Shown here: piece after piece, positions 1-7,600 of the stretch
Numbering within the stretch: the first letter of the stretch is position 1
Layout of the letters: every line of letters starts with the position of its first letter
Assembly (NCBI GenBank): GCA_044450785.1
Contig: JBIOJM010000392.1
Span: forward strand, 1 to 9,004
Direction of reading: 5' to 3'
Source: JBIOJM01 sp044450785
GTDB lineage: Bacteria > Planctomycetota > Planctomycetia > Isosphaerales > Isosphaeraceae
Length of the DNA stretch: 9,004 nt
Notes under the pieces: generated by a model
The model's input: the letters and a program-made list of their open reading frames with translations, nothing else
Databases searched by the model: none
What the model was told of the DNA's origin: nothing
Program-made: the position numbers and the translations under genes

Positions 1-25
1 GGTATTCGTTCGGCCGAACCATCCT

Positions 26-141
26 TGCCGGGCGTGGTAACCTGGCCCCCGGATCGCGCGTGACGCGGCACCGGGAGATTCATCGCCGGGCATGGTCGTC
101 TGGCCCCGGACCTCGTGTGACGCGGTACCGGGAGAATCAAC
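26..141 (+). repeat. Degenerate tandem duplication of the tnpA leader (about 58 bp, two copies)
   Basis: Two adjacent copies begin near 26 and 84. Both contain GCCGGGC.TGGT, CTGGCCCC, GTGACGCGG and ACCGGGAGA.TCA in the same order, with scattered substitutions and a one-base offset. The second copy ends at the tnpA start codon and supplies its Shine-Dalgarno (GGGAG, 130-134, 7 nt spacer). The first copy carries the same GGGAG but no start codon at the matching position. This is seen directly; what it does for transposase expression is unknown. Confidence 0.75.
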
Positions 142-552
142 ATGGCTGGGACAGGACTGCGAACGAACCACCAGTCGCGGGTCGACTGGTGGCGCGGACA
201 ATTCCAACGGCAGCAGAAGGCCAACCTGAGCGTCACCGAATTCTGCCGGCAGCTCGGTGTCAGCGTCACGACGTTTTACTACTGGAAGAAACGTGTCCAC
301 GAGGCCCCGCCGAAGACCCCGGGGCGGATACCCGCGGAGCACTCCTCGCGTCGGCTGACCAATGCCGCCGGCACCGCGGCCGCGAATTTCGTCCCGGTGT
401 CGATCCTCGATCCCACCGCGGGCACTCAGTTGGAGATCGAGCTGACCAACGCCTGCGTGGTACGGCTCCGGGGCGTGATTGATCCCCCTTTGCTTCAGGC
501 CGCGATCACCGCGGCAGGGCAACTTGTCGGCTCCGGCAACGGAGCCAACTGA
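142..552 (+). CDS. tnpA: IS66 family accessory protein TnpA
   Basis: First gene of a three-gene IS66 element, 136 residues. The N-terminal half (about 28-52) reads as a helix-turn-helix, LSVTEFCRQLGVSVTTFYYW followed by KKR, the usual signature of IS66 TnpA/OrfA. It is thought to act as a DNA-binding accessory of transposition; its exact role in the family is not settled. A second conserved patch around 97-125 (LEIELTNACVVRLRG then DPPLLQAAI) is the usual C-terminal block, joined to the first by a variable linker rich in Pro, Ala and Thr. ATG 142 is preferred because GGGAG lies 7 nt upstream and the HTH begins shortly after. The stop overlaps the tnpB start (TGATG), so the two genes are probably translationally coupled. 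Length and both motifs are normal for the family, and I see no damage. Confidence 0.93.
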   Translation: MAGTGLRTNHQSRVDWWRGQFQRQQKANLSVTEFCRQLGVSVTTFYYWKKRVHEAPPKTPGRIPAEHSSRRLTNAAGTAAANFVPVSILDPTAGTQLEIELTNACVVRLRGVIDPPLLQAAITAAGQLVGSGNGAN

Positions 553-926
553 TGTTCCCTCAACTCCCCGCCGCCGTGCGCGTCTTTCTTTGCACGCGGC
601 CCACCGACATGCGCAAGAGCTTCGACGGCCTGTTGGGAATGGTCCGCGAGTATCTCGGGCAAGATCCGCTCTCTGGACATCTCTTCCTGTTCCTCAATCG
701 CCGCCGCGATCGCGTCAAGATCCTCTTCTGGGAGCCGGACGGCCTGGTCATCTGGTACAAGCGACTCGAGGCCGGCACTTTTCAAAAACTCGATCCCGCG
801 TCGCGCGCCGATCGGAGCTCGGGGCAAGCCGGCCTCGAGCTCACTGCGACGGACTTGACTCTGCTCCTCAACGGCATCGACGTGACCACGGCACAGCGCC
901 GCAAGCGCTACGCCCGCGCTGGCTGA
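552..926 (+). CDS. tnpB: IS66 family accessory protein TnpB
   Basis: Second IS66 gene, 124 residues, close to the usual 110-120 of the PF05717 (TnpB_IS66) family. Diagnostic motifs are visible: DMRKSFDGL at 19-27, then HLFLFLNRRRDRVKILFW at 43-60 and DGLVIWYKRLEAGTF at 63-77, which form the family core. The C-terminus has LTLLLNGIDV. TnpB is required with TnpA and TnpC for efficient transposition of IS66 members, but its biochemical role is not established. The ATG shares one base with the tnpA stop (TGATG, 550-554), which argues for translational coupling and fixes the start. A 63-nt gap separates it from tnpC. No frameshift or missing motif is seen. This IS66 TnpB is unrelated to the RNA-guided TnpB of IS200/IS605 elements. 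Confidence 0.95.
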   Translation: MFPQLPAAVRVFLCTRPTDMRKSFDGLLGMVREYLGQDPLSGHLFLFLNRRRDRVKILFWEPDGLVIWYKRLEAGTFQKLDPASRADRSSGQAGLELTATDLTLLLNGIDVTTAQRRKRYARAG

Positions 927-989
927 ACGTCGCACACAAAATATTCTCGATCGATCGAATAATGCTCCGTCTGGGACGTCTATCTGACC

Positions 990-2681
990 ATGACGGAGCA
1001 GATTGATCCCATCCCCGATGACCTGCCCACCTGCCAAGAGCGGCTCCGTGCCGTGCTCGAGCGACTCCACGACATGGAGCGTCAACTCCATGACCTGGAA
1101 CGTCAGCTCGACGAGACCTGCGCGACGACCGAGGAGCTGCAGCGTTCCTACGCGTGCCTGAAGGAAGAGTACTTGGCGCTGAAGCGGCTGTTCTTCGGAC
1201 CACGGCGCGAGCGGCTGCCGGAAGCAGCCGGGCAGCTCCACCTCTTTCATGCCGACGCTCCGCCGTCTGTCCCTGATGACTCATCCGCTCCGGTGCCAGA
1301 CCAGGAATTGCCCTCGCGCAAGCGAAAGAAGGGGCACGGCCGTCGGGAGATTCCCGACCATCTGCCCCGGACAGACGTCCCCCATGATATCCCCCCAGAG
1401 GCGCGGGTCTGCGGCTGCGGCCGCGAGAAGACGCGGATCGGCGAGGACGTGACCGAGCAGCTCGAATACGAGCCAGGCAAGCTGTTCGTGTTCCGGCACA
1501 TCTACCCGAAATATGCCTGCTCCTGCTGCAAGGACGGTGTGACCTCGGCCGAGCCGGCGGCCAATCCGATCGAGCGTGGCCTGGCTGGACCCGGACTGCT
1601 GGCGTACGTCCTTGTTAACAAGTTCTCCGATCACCTGCCGCTGTATCGCCAGCAGGACGTGCTGGCCCGCCACGGCATCTTCCTGGCGCGGAGCACGCTC
1701 TGCGGCTGGTTGGCCCAATGTGCCCAGCGACTCCGCCCCTTGGTTGAGCTGATGCGTCAGCGAGTGCTCCAGTCGGATGTGATCAACGCCGATGAGACCA
1801 CCGTGCCGGTGCTTGATCCCACGCGGGACTCGACACGGACCGGCTACTTCTGGACGTACATCAGCCCCGGCGATCATGGCTACACGGTCTTCGACTATCG
1901 CGATTCGAGGAGCCAGGACGGGCCGGCCGAGTTCCTCAAGGATTTCCGAGGTTATTTGCAGACGGATGCCTATGCGTCGTACGAAGCGGTGGTTTTGAAA
2001 TCGGGCGGCCGGATCATTCCGGTCGGTTGCTGGGCCCATGCGCGCCGGGAGTTCTTCGACGCCCGGCTGAATCAGCCGCGCGAGGTGCATTACGTGCTGG
2101 GTCTGATTGCGCAGTTGTACGACATCGAGGACGAAATCCGGTTGCTGAGCCCGGACGAGCGCCTGGCGGTGCGCCAAAAGCGAAGCGTGCCAATTCTCGA
2201 CCGCCTGGAACCGTTCTTGCGCGAGCAGCAAGCAGAAGCGTTGCCCAAGAGCCAGTTTGGCAAGGCGATCGCCTACGCGCTGAATCACTGGCCCGAGCTC
2301 CGCCGGTTCACGGAGAATGGCGTTCTGGAGATCGACAACAACATTTCGGAGCGTACGCTGCGGCTGTGCGCGATCGGACGGAAAAACTGGATGTTCGTGG
2401 GAAGCGACCGTGGAGGCGAGACGGCGGCGATCTGTTTCAGCATCCTGGCTAATGCCAAGCGCTACAGGATCGAGCCGTTTGCGTATGTGCGAGCCTTGTT
2501 GATTGCCCTCTCGTCGGACGAGGTGGACTTGGAGTCGCTGTTGCCCGACGTCTGGATCGCGGCGCACCCGGAGCACGTCCTCACGTACCGTCGCGACGAG
2601 GCCGAGGCCGCCGCGAACGCACGACGACGTCGTCGTGCCACCCGCCGCGCGAAGACCCGAGAGCCCACTTCGAGCCCCTGA
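990..2681 (+). CDS. tnpC: IS66 family DDE transposase TnpC
   Basis: The catalytic transposase of the element, 563 residues, full length for the family. Order of parts: an N-terminal heptad-like, Glu/Arg/Leu-rich coiled coil (about 15-70, the IS66 leucine-zipper region); a basic stretch (RKRKKGHGRR); a Cys cluster (C141, C143, then C177, C179, C180) matching the IS66 zinc-binding domain; and the DDE_Tnp_IS66 catalytic domain. The likely catalytic residues are D268 in INADETTVP, D326 in QTDAYASYE and E454 in IDNNISERTLR, all present. A short IS66 C-terminal domain and a very Arg-rich tail (ANARRRRRATRRAKTRE) follow. It would cut and join the element ends by the RNase H-fold DDE mechanism. The start at 990 has only a weak GGGA upstream (973-976), so expression may depend on read-through from tnpA and tnpB. 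Nothing indicates inactivation. Confidence 0.96.
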   Translation: MTEQIDPIPDDLPTCQERLRAVLERLHDMERQLHDLERQLDETCATTEELQRSYACLKEEYLALKRLFFGPRRERLPEAAGQLHLFHADAPPSVPDDSSAPVPDQELPSRKRKKGHGRREIPDHLPRTDVPHDIPPEARVCGCGREKTRIGEDVTEQLEYEPGKLFVFRHIYPKYACSCCKDGVTSAEPAANPIERGLAGPGLLAYVLVNKFSDHLPLYRQQDVLARHGIFLARSTLCGWLAQCAQRLRPLVELMRQRVLQSDVINADETTVPVLDPTRDSTRTGYFWTYISPGDHGYTVFDYRDSRSQDGPAEFLKDFRGYLQTDAYASYEAVVLKSGGRIIPVGCWAHARREFFDARLNQPREVHYVLGLIAQLYDIEDEIRLLSPDERLAVRQKRSVPILDRLEPFLREQQAEALPKSQFGKAIAYALNHWPELRRFTENGVLEIDNNISERTLRLCAIGRKNWMFVGSDRGGETAAICFSILANAKRYRIEPFAYVRALLIALSSDEVDLESLLPDVWIAAHPEHVLTYRRDEAEAAANARRRRRATRRAKTREPTSSP

Positions 2682-3443
2682 CGGGCGCGACGCTGGTTTC
2701 GAGGCAGGCGATCTCAGGCACTTCACCCTGCGGGCCACCAGCCAGGATCATCCGGTCTCAACGACCCAGAACTCGGGTACGCGCCTGGTCGATCAGGCGG
2801 AGCCGAGCCGGAGCCATCGCGCGCGGGGATGTCGCGCCGGCCGTTCTTGCCCGGCACCAGTGCCGACGGGGACGGGGGACAGGCTGTGGGCACTGTTGGA
2901 CCCCACGCGGCGGTGCTGACGGCTCGGGGACGCGGCAGTCCCAGCCGGCAGGTCGGCCGGGCCAGGTCAGCCGCCCCGTTGGCTCGGGCCCGGCGCGGCC
3001 GCCCGCGCGGGGGTATGGTTCCACAGTGCGCTTACCGTGTGTAGACGTCGTCGGTCGAGTGGAGATGCTCGGCCCACACTCTTGCTTCCGTGAGGCGCAG
3101 GCGGCTTTGCACCGCGGCGCCCCGGAAGTCGCTGCCATGCCATCGCCGATCACGTCATTATTTGCGGCTGCGCCGATCATACGCCTGTGCCGGTCGCCTC
3201 CCGTTCGTCCCCTGCGACGCCGCCGAAGGTTCTCTGCCTTATCCAGTCCACTACTTCCTCCCCTTGGGATCGACTCACACGGACGACCACGATTCGACCC
3301 GAGCCATCGAGTGCATGCATCGCCAAGTCGTGATGCACGAAGGGAGTCGCCTCAATGGCCCGGCCTCCGGCCGCGACGGACCTGGAAAGGTCCTCCCCGC
3401 GGATTGATGATCTTGATCCCGAGACACTGCGGTTGGTCCAGGC

Positions 3444-3497
3444 ATATAACTCACCCGCGACACGGCCGTCCGCACCTTCATCGGTTGAGAAAGCGCT
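3444..3497 (+). repeat. Dispersed direct repeat, copy 1 (pairs with 3820-3874)
   Basis: Begins ATATAAC, contains the exact 13-mer GCGACACGGCCGT (3457-3469) and ends TGAGAAAGCGCT. Aligned to 3820-3874 it matches at about 43 of 55 columns with one gap. Two diverged copies 376 bp apart in the same orientation suggest an ancient dispersed intergenic repeat rather than a gene. Confidence 0.75.
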
Positions 3498-3573
3498 CGG
3501 AACCTCGAAGCGTTGCCAGGTTGAGTGATGGTTCTTGTCTGCCTCTTTACGCCGCAGGCGTTGAACATCCAAG

Positions 3574-3599
3574 CCCAGGGTCGCGCAGCGCACCCTGGG
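3574..3599. repeat. Hairpin repeat, CCCAGGGT type (copy 1)
   Basis: Perfect 8-bp arms CCCAGGGT (3574-3581) and ACCCTGGG (3592-3599), with an inner GCG-CAG-CGC that extends the stem. The same arms recur at 3759-3786 around a different inner stem, so this is a repeat family and not an isolated terminator. No T-tract follows on either strand. Confidence 0.8.
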
Positions 3600-3648
3600 A
3601 AGGGGAACGGGTTACAACCATTCCTTTCATGTTCCATTTGTATCGATC

Positions 3649-3665
3649 GAACCCCAACGGGGTTC
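3649..3665. repeat. Hairpin repeat, AACCCC-N3-GGGGTT type (copy 1)
   Basis: GAACCCC, loop AAC, GGGGTTC: perfect 7-bp arms. The motif recurs twice within 160 bp (3722-3734 and 3799-3811) with different loops, the mark of a small palindromic repeat family. Confidence 0.8.
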
Positions 3666-3721
3666 CACAATGCGGCCGCACCGAATCGCGTTGGGGGCAA
3701 CGACACGCGACACCATGTGGA

Positions 3722-3734
3722 ACCCCTTCGGGGT
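3722..3734. repeat. Hairpin repeat, AACCCC-N3-GGGGTT type (copy 2)
   Basis: ACCCC, loop TTC, GGGGT: 5-bp perfect arms preceded by GTGGA. The flank GTGGAACCCC is shared with the copy at 3799-3811, so similarity extends beyond the stem. Confidence 0.75.
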
Positions 3735-3758
3735 ACTGCTGGCATGCCGTGTTCGGTA

Positions 3759-3786
3759 CCCAGGGTGCGCCTTCGGCGACCTTGGG
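3759..3786. repeat. Hairpin repeat, CCCAGGGT type (copy 2)
   Basis: Outer arms CCCAGGGT (3759-3766) and ACCTTGGG (3779-3786) with one G-T type mismatch. The inner stem is CGCC, loop TTC, GGCG (3768-3778). It has the same outer arms as 3574-3599 with a different inner stem, as expected if compensatory change keeps the fold while the sequence drifts. Confidence 0.75.
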
Positions 3787-3798
3787 CTTCGTTGTGGA

Positions 3799-3811
3799 AC
3801 CCCGTCAGGGT
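3799..3811. repeat. Hairpin repeat, AACCCC-N3-GGGGTT type (copy 3, decayed)
   Basis: ACCC(C)-GTC-(A)GGGT: the outer 4 bp pair while the inner C-A pair is lost. It follows GTGGA as in copy 2 and lies 12 bp after the CCCAGGGT hairpin at 3759-3786. Confidence 0.65.
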
Positions 3812-3819
3812 AAAGGCGG

Positions 3820-3874
3820 ATATAAGTTCACCGGCGACACGGCCGTTCTCGCCCCCATCGAATGAGAGAACGCT
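3820..3874 (+). repeat. Dispersed direct repeat, copy 2 (pairs with 3444-3497)
   Basis: Begins ATATAAG, contains GCGACACGGCCGT (3834-3846) and ends TGAGAGAACGCT. It overlaps a small AGAAC-GCT-GTTCT hairpin (3866-3878). It ends 42 bp from the double stop (TGATGA) of the minus-strand TPR reading frame. Confidence 0.75.
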
Positions 3875-3916
3875 GTTCTTGGGTAGGTTTTCGGTCGCTG
3901 GTCGCCCTACCGCTCA

Positions 3917-4693
3917 TCACCCCACGAGCGAGGTCGCTCTTCTCACGTGCATCAGCTCCCGCCGCGCCGACGGATCGCCGGGAGCCAGTCGCAGCACATG
4001 TTCCCACGCCGGCACGGCCTCGCTGTGCCGGCCACTTTCCTTGAGCGCGTAACCGAGCTGAAGGTAAGTGGCGGCGTGGTTCGGCCGGTAGCGCAGGGCC
4101 TGCCGGTACTCCTGCACCGCCTCGTCGTAGCGCTGGGTCGCCAGCAGCAGCGTCCCCAGGTTGTGGTGGGCCGAGGCGTCTCGCGGGTCATGTTCGATCA
4201 AGGACTTGAGCGCCCGCTCGGCCTCGTCCGGCGCGCCGTGCTCGAGGAAGAACTGGCCTCGGGTGCGCAGGGTCTCAAGGTCGTCCGGGCGTTCCGCGAC
4301 GGCCTGATCTAGCGCATCACGCGCCTCCGCGAACTGCTTGCGTGCCAGAGCCGTCCGGCTCTTGATCAGCAGGCCCTCGATGCGGAGCGGCCCATCGCTC
4401 AACAGTGCTTCGGCGAGCGCTTCCACCTCGGCGAATCGGCCGCCGCGGAGCAGAATCTCCCCCAGTCCGCGCCAGCCCGGCCGGTACCGCGACACCTCGC
4501 GGACCACTTCGCGCCATTGCCGCTCGGCCTCGGCCAGGTCACCCATGTCGGCGAGAACCAACGCCAGGTTGTGCCGCGCTTTGAAGCCGGAGAGGGCGCG
4601 ATCGACGCTGGCGAAGTGCCGCTCCTCGCGGTCGGTCAGGGCGCCCTGGTATGCCTGCCTGGCCTCGTCGAGCCGGCCCAGGGCGTTCAGCAC
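3917..4693 (-). CDS. TPR-repeat protein fragment: probable C-terminus of the adjacent giant glycosyltransferase, out of frame
   Basis: 258 codons from an in-frame GTG at 4693 to TGA (followed by a second TGA). The whole length is tetratricopeptide repeats: ALGRLDEARQAYQGAL at the start, ADMGDLAEAERQWREVV, then HNLGTLLLATQRYDEAVQEY and YLQLGYALKESGRHSEAVPA near the end, about five or six units. TPRs form a superhelical protein-binding scaffold. The reading begins in the middle of a TPR helix whose first half (TELLFREG) ends the upstream frame. The two frames overlap by 7 nt (GTGCTGA), and reading 4693 twice gives a perfect TPR unit. I infer that this is not an independent gene but the end of the protein encoded at 8028-4687, separated by a lost base in the G run at 4696-4699. 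Independent translation by reinitiation at the GTG is possible but less likely; GAGGGG lies only 2 nt upstream, too close to serve as a good Shine-Dalgarno. Confidence 0.85.
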   Translation of the reverse strand: MLNALGRLDEARQAYQGALTDREERHFASVDRALSGFKARHNLALVLADMGDLAEAERQWREVVREVSRYRPGWRGLGEILLRGGRFAEVEALAEALLSDGPLRIEGLLIKSRTALARKQFAEARDALDQAVAERPDDLETLRTRGQFFLEHGAPDEAERALKSLIEHDPRDASAHHNLGTLLLATQRYDEAVQEYRQALRYRPNHAATYLQLGYALKESGRHSEAVPAWEHVLRLAPGDPSARRELMHVRRATSLVG

Positions 4694-7600
4694 AACCCCT
4701 CGCGAAACAGCAGCTCGGTGTCCAGCGGGAACAGCCCCCGGCCTCGCCGGCAGGTCGCGAGCGCATCCTCGGCGCGGCCGAGCCGCAGCTCGGCGCCGGA
4801 CAAGAGCGCATAGACTTTTCGCAGATGCAGGTCCGTTGGGAGAGCTTGCGCGATGCCGCGCCGGAGGTAGTCGACTGCCTCGGCGAACTGCGAGCAGTGG
4901 TTATACGTCATCCCCAGGTTGAACAGGGTGAAGGGGTGCTCGGGCCGCTCCGCCAGCTCGAGCTCAAGGATGCGCAGATCGCGCTGCCGCTTCTTCTCCT
5001 GGCCCTCCGGGCTCTGGTCCGAGCCGGAGTGGACGACATGAAGGTTGGTCCAGGCGACCCTGCCGCCGGCACCGCTGATCGCCCCGAGGATTTGCTCGTG
5101 GATCCGCCCGTCGAACCGCAACTCCGGCCGGTTGCGGAATAGCTTGACGTGATCCACGTGCTCCACGTCGAACTCGCCGTCTTCGCCAACTCCAGAGCAG
5201 TGAACCTGCATGATGAAGCCCAGCACCTTCGGGTCGACCTCGCCTTCGGTCAAGCCGCGGATCCCGCGGCCGCATTCGGGCGGGATCGTGTCGTCCGAGT
5301 CCATCCAGAACACCCAATCGCCGCGGGCGTGGCGCACCGACTCATTCCGGGCGGCGGAGAAATCGTCGCACCAGGGGAAGTGGAACAACCGGCCGCCGAA
5401 CTCTTCGACAATCCGCGGCGTCTCGTCGACCGAGCCGGTGTCGACGATGACCATCTCGTCGACCCAGGGACGGATGCTCTCCAGCGCGGCCGGCAGGGTC
5501 TTGGCGGAGTCGCGCACGATCATGCAGAGCGAGAGCCGGGGACGTGCCATGTCGATCCGGAGCCGAAGCCCGCCGCCCGGCACGACGTCGCATGCAAACG
5601 GCCCCGGCCGCTGGCGCGGCGGTGGCGGATCGGCGGCTATGGCCGGCGGGGCCACGGCCGTCCCCACGCCGTTGCTCGACCACTTGGCCCGGAACCGCCG
5701 CTGGTTCTCGCTCATGAGCGCCCCGACATCCACCCCACTGCCCATAAACGTCCGCCCGCCGAAATGGTGGACGAAGGCGTCGGTGGCGATCACCGCCCGA
5801 TAGCCTGCCTGGATCGCGCGCAGGCAATAGTCGTCGTCCTCGAAGCAGCCGATGCCGAACTGCTCGTCAAAGAGGCCGATCGCATCGACCACCGCCCGGC
5901 GGATCAACAGGCAGAACCCAACCAGGCGGTTGACCTCGATGCGCAGGCCGTCGTGGATCCCGCCCCAATCCCAGGCGAATCCGTCCAGTTCCGTCAGGCT
6001 GTCGTATTCAACCTCAACCTGCTGCGGGCCGCTGACGAAGTTGGAGGAAGGCCCGGCCAGTCCGATCGCGGGATCGGCGTGCATCGCGCGGAGCATCCGG
6101 CACAGCCAACCGGTCGTTACCACGACGTCGTTGTTCAGCAGCAGGACCTGGCTCCCGCTGGAAGCCGCGATCCCCTGATTGACTGCGGCGGGGAACCCCC
6201 GGTTGACGTCGTTGACGATCAGCCGCACGTACGATAAGGCACTGAGGTATTGCACGGTCCCATCGCTCGACCCGTTGTCGACGGCGATCAGCTCGTATGG
6301 CTCGTCGGTCAGCCGCCGGATACTGTCCAGGCACTGCCGGGTGTAATCGACCTGGTTGTGGGTGACGATCACAATCGAGGTCAGTCCGAAATCGGGCATT
6401 TCGACCGGCCGGGCGCGGATCAGGTACTGGTACGTATAGAATTCGGTGGCATCCCGGTCGGAGAGCCCGGCGATGGACAGCCGGCCCAACTGCACCGGCC
6501 CGCTCCCGTTCCGGCCCGCGTCCTGATCCCCGGGCGCGACCACGGACGTCATCTCTTCCACGGCGAAGCCAGCGCGGAAGAAGAGCTTCTGAATCTCGCG
6601 GCGGGTGAAGAACCGGACGTGATCCTGGTCAAGCAGGCCGGCCGATTCATAGGTCCAGTTCCCCTGGAGCACCGAGCGGACGACGGTGTGGTGCCGGATG
6701 TTGGGGATGCTGGCGATCAGCCGCCCCTCCGGCGCCAGCCAGCCGCGGGCCTGGCGCAGCAGCCGGCCGGGCTCGCGTAGGTGCTCCAGGATATCGCCGC
6801 ACACGACTGCATCGAACGAGCCGGCCGGGAACGGAGGCTCGAGTTTTTCGACGTCGCCGATCCAGACCTGGTCGAGGAGCCCCCGCGCCGTCGCGGCGGC
6901 CGTCTCGTTGAGCTCGATACCGACGACCTGGGCCGGCTGCCGGCGCTTCAGCGCCTCACCCAGCCGGCCCGCGCCACAGCCAATGTCCAGGACCATCCGC
7001 GCGGTTTCCGGCACCAGGGCCAGCACCTCGGGCCGCGCGTGGCCGAAGTAGAACGGGTCGTGACCATCGGGGCCGTTCGCGGACGAGGGCCGCGAACCGG
7101 ACGTGACCGGCAGCGCGGCAGAGCGAGGCGCCTGACCGGATTCTGGGGGTGGCTCACATGGCAGCAACGCGGGCTGGACCACGACCCGTGCCAGCGCCTG
7201 CTCCGCCTCTGTGAGCAGGTGCTGCATCCGGTGGCCGTAGGTGTGCTTGGCCAATACTTCGGCGCGGCCGGCGGCCGCGATCTGCTCCCGGAGCGGCTCC
7301 CGATCGAGGTAATACGCCAGCTTGTCGAGCAACTCCTCGGCCTCGCGATACGTCGCCAGGTGGACGCCGTCGCGGAACAGCTCCGCCTGTCCGTTCTCGC
7401 TCAGGTCATTCGTCACCAGGAGCGACCCGCTGGCCAGGGCCTCGAACACCCGCATGTTGACGTCGTTCTTGATGCTGCGGTTGAAGACCGTCCGCGCCAA
7501 GGAATACGTGCGGGCCATCTCCTCGAAGTAGCACTGGCCGATGAACGAGCGGCGATATCTGCGCCGGATCAGCTCGAGCAGTTCCGAACGAGGGCCTGGG

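Larger units (their letters stand above)
142..2681 (+). mobile_element. IS66-family insertion sequence (coding part; ends not resolved)
   Basis: The tnpA-tnpB-tnpC order, one strand, tight spacing and complete motifs identify an IS66-family element. Elements of this type are usually about 2.5-2.8 kb with imperfect terminal inverted repeats that often begin GTAA, and they make 8-bp target duplications. I compared the roughly 140 bp before tnpA with the roughly 120 bp after tnpC and found no convincing inverted pair. A GTAACCTGG stands at 37-45 but has no clear partner downstream. The coordinates given are therefore those of the genes, not of the element. The left end may lie within 1-141 or outside the window, and the right end probably lies shortly after 2681. 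Confidence 0.85.
2682..3916. other. 1.2-kb stretch without a convincing gene; repeat-rich right half
   Basis: No reading frame here looks like a protein. The longest open frame (3026-3865, + strand) is rich in Pro, Arg, His and Ser, shows no domain or Shine-Dalgarno, and runs straight through hairpin repeats. Its antisense frames have the same character. Positions 2682-3440 hold GC-rich sequence in which I recognise nothing; the IS66 right end is probably in its first part. Positions 3444-3878 hold at least five short hairpins and a diverged pair of direct repeats, listed separately. The stretch lies between the 3' ends of two convergent units (tnpC on +, the TPR gene on -), so no promoter for either is expected here. 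Confidence 0.7.

Noticed and set aside
8..19. Perfect palindrome GTTCGGCCGAAC near the left edge as an IS end or operator
   Set aside because: It has no partner after tnpC and is too short and too close to the window edge to interpret.
947..958. Perfect palindrome TCGATCGATCGA between tnpB and tnpC
   Set aside because: It is a simple GATC/TCGA tandem, the flanks do not extend the symmetry, and there is no T-tract; an operator or terminator call is not supported.
495..2738. Long minus-strand open frames antisense to tnpB and tnpC (495-1250, 1281-2738)
   Set aside because: They lie exactly opposite genes with complete IS66 motifs, have no recognisable domain of their own, and are expected in high-GC coding DNA.
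3026..3865. 279-codon plus-strand open frame in the intergenic region
   Set aside because: Composition is Pro/Arg/Ser/His-rich without a domain, there is no ribosome binding site, and it crosses five hairpin repeats and both direct repeats.
3444..3878. Possible CRISPR array
   Set aside because: The repeats are of different families, irregularly spaced, and there are no spacers of uniform length or cas genes.
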